Under the pieces are notes generated by a model that did no database searches, was not told the origin of the DNA, and saw nothing but the letters and a program-made list of their open reading frames with translations. The position numbers and the translations under genes are program-made. DNA of 64,000 nt from NCBI GenBank assembly GCA_035565775.1, contig DATMRW010000025.1:1-64000 (forward strand), in the 5' to 3' direction. This document shows, piece by piece, positions 63,337 to 64,000 of this stretch. This DNA comes from PRO6 sp035565775 (lineage in GTDB: Bacteria > Pseudomonadota > Alphaproteobacteria > Rhizobiales > Xanthobacteraceae). The number at the start of each line of letters is the position of its first letter. Positions within the stretch are counted from its first letter, which is position 1.

Positions 63337-64000
63337 CTACATATCGGCGGCTTGCCGGTCGCGTGCTGTGAGCGCGCCTTCGTTCAGGCGTTCCAGATCC
63401 TCGCAATAGGTCTGGTTACGCCCGCGGCGCTTGGCCTCGTACATGTAGCCGTCGGCACGGTTCACGGTGTCCCACAGGGATTCGCCCGGCCGGTAGTGGG
63501 CGATGCCGAAGCTTGCGGTCACCGGCACCGACGGAGGAATGCCGGGGAAGGTCGAAGCCGCAAACTGGGTGCGCAGCATTTCGCTGAACTCGAAGACGGT
63601 CTGCTTGTCGTCGCCGCCGAGCAGCATCACGAATTCCTCGCCGCCGATGCGCCCCGCAAAGTTGCCGCTGCGCATGTGGAGGCGGGCAATCTGGCCGATG
63701 GTGCGCAGCACCACATCGCCGGTGGCGTGGCCGTATTCGTCGTTGATCGTCTTGAAGTGGTCGACGTCGCACATCACGATCGAGTAGGGGCGCGAATAGA
63801 CCGGCTTGATGAAGCTGGCTGCATGCGCCTCGAAGCCGCGGCGGTTGAGGAGGCTGGTGAGCGGGTCGGTGTTGCCGGTTTCGTTCAACTGCTCAAACAG
63901 ATCCACCATGATGCGGCCGAACAGCGTCGCCACCAGAATGGAGCCGGTTACGGGCATCGCGACCTGATAGGCGAGCCAGAACGGTGAATCGAGCAGGTCG
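63337..64000 (-). CDS. GGDEF-domain diguanylate cyclase (N-terminus beyond window)
   Basis: Synthesises c-di-GMP, a second messenger for motility and biofilm. Only the C-terminal part is visible; the reading frame stays open to the right edge (upstream codons give DSPFWLAYQVAMPVTGSILV, a membrane segment, so the real start lies outside). The GGDEF domain shows NTDPLTSLLNRRGFEAH, CDVDHFKTINDEYGH and the active-site loop GGEEF in RIGGEEFVML. The allosteric RxxD inhibition site is RSGN, so the product-inhibition Asp appears replaced. No EAL domain is seen. Confidence 0.9.
   Translation of the reverse strand, partial: DLLDSPFWLAYQVAMPVTGSILVATLFGRIMVDLFEQLNETGNTDPLTSLLNRRGFEAHAASFIKPVYSRPYSIVMCDVDHFKTINDEYGHATGDVVLRTIGQIARLHMRSGNFAGRIGGEEFVMLLGGDDKQTVFEFSEMLRTQFAASTFPGIPPSVPVTASFGIAHYRPGESLWDTVNRADGYMYEAKRRGRNQTYCEDLERLNEGALTARDRQAADM

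Overview
The window is an ordinary-looking chromosomal segment from a high-GC alphaproteobacterium. Gene content and gene order point to the Bradyrhizobium/Rhodopseudomonas/Afipia group of the Hyphomicrobiales. Pointers are an Omp25-like 'GFYIGG' porin, the aapJQMP amino-acid transporter, popZ next to valS, a pcm-tolC pair, GAAC-N7-GAAC LexA boxes, and rich third-codon GC. I see no transposase, integrase, phage gene, CRISPR array or plasmid gene, so the window reads as core genome with a few lineage-specific small genes.

Layout. 1-7.8 kb: DNA repair and topology genes (uvrA cut by the left edge, an outer-membrane barrel, ssb, gyrA); uvrA and ssb each have a clear LexA-type operator upstream. 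7.8-12.3 kb: a small secreted protein, coaD, two cyclophilins, then queA-tgt for queuosine tRNA modification; the Tgt keeps its catalytic aspartates but has lost all four zinc ligands. 12.3-17.9 kb: small uncharacterised genes (zinc ribbon, GrlR-like, 104-aa and 132-aa proteins), an ECF sigma factor without a neighbouring anti-sigma factor but with a perfect CRP-type palindrome upstream, then SGNH hydrolase-opgC, and an NDUFS4-like complex I subunit. 18-23.5 kb: a leucine/isovalerate operon (methylcrotonyl-CoA carboxylase beta, methylglutaconyl-CoA hydratase, carboxylase alpha, HMG-CoA lyase). 23.6-25 kb: an isochorismatase-like Tat protein and tRNA-Arg. 25.2-32.6 kb: alpha-2-macroglobulin and PBP1C. 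32.6-36.4 kb: a compact envelope glycolipid operon (ArnT-like GT39, PAP2, GT2, LAB_N). 36.4-43.5 kb: metC, aapJQMP and cysK. 43.8-53 kb: a four-gene tripartite RND efflux operon with two pumps. 53-57 kb: DTW-domain protein, Ku, tRNA-Asn, tRNA-Cys and a ParB-like protein. 56.7-64 kb: pcm, tolC, popZ, valS and a GGDEF protein cut by the right edge.

I did not find a whole new multi-gene system. The observations most worth follow-up are the zinc-less Tgt, the roughly 120-residue membrane insertion in AapM, the CRP-type site and orphan ECF factor, the two LexA boxes, a dense GANTC (CcrM) cluster between two tRNA genes, three tandem 14-bp repeats upstream of opgC, and an isochorismatase-like protein lacking two triad residues. 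Functions are inferred from recognised family motifs; no database search was possible.
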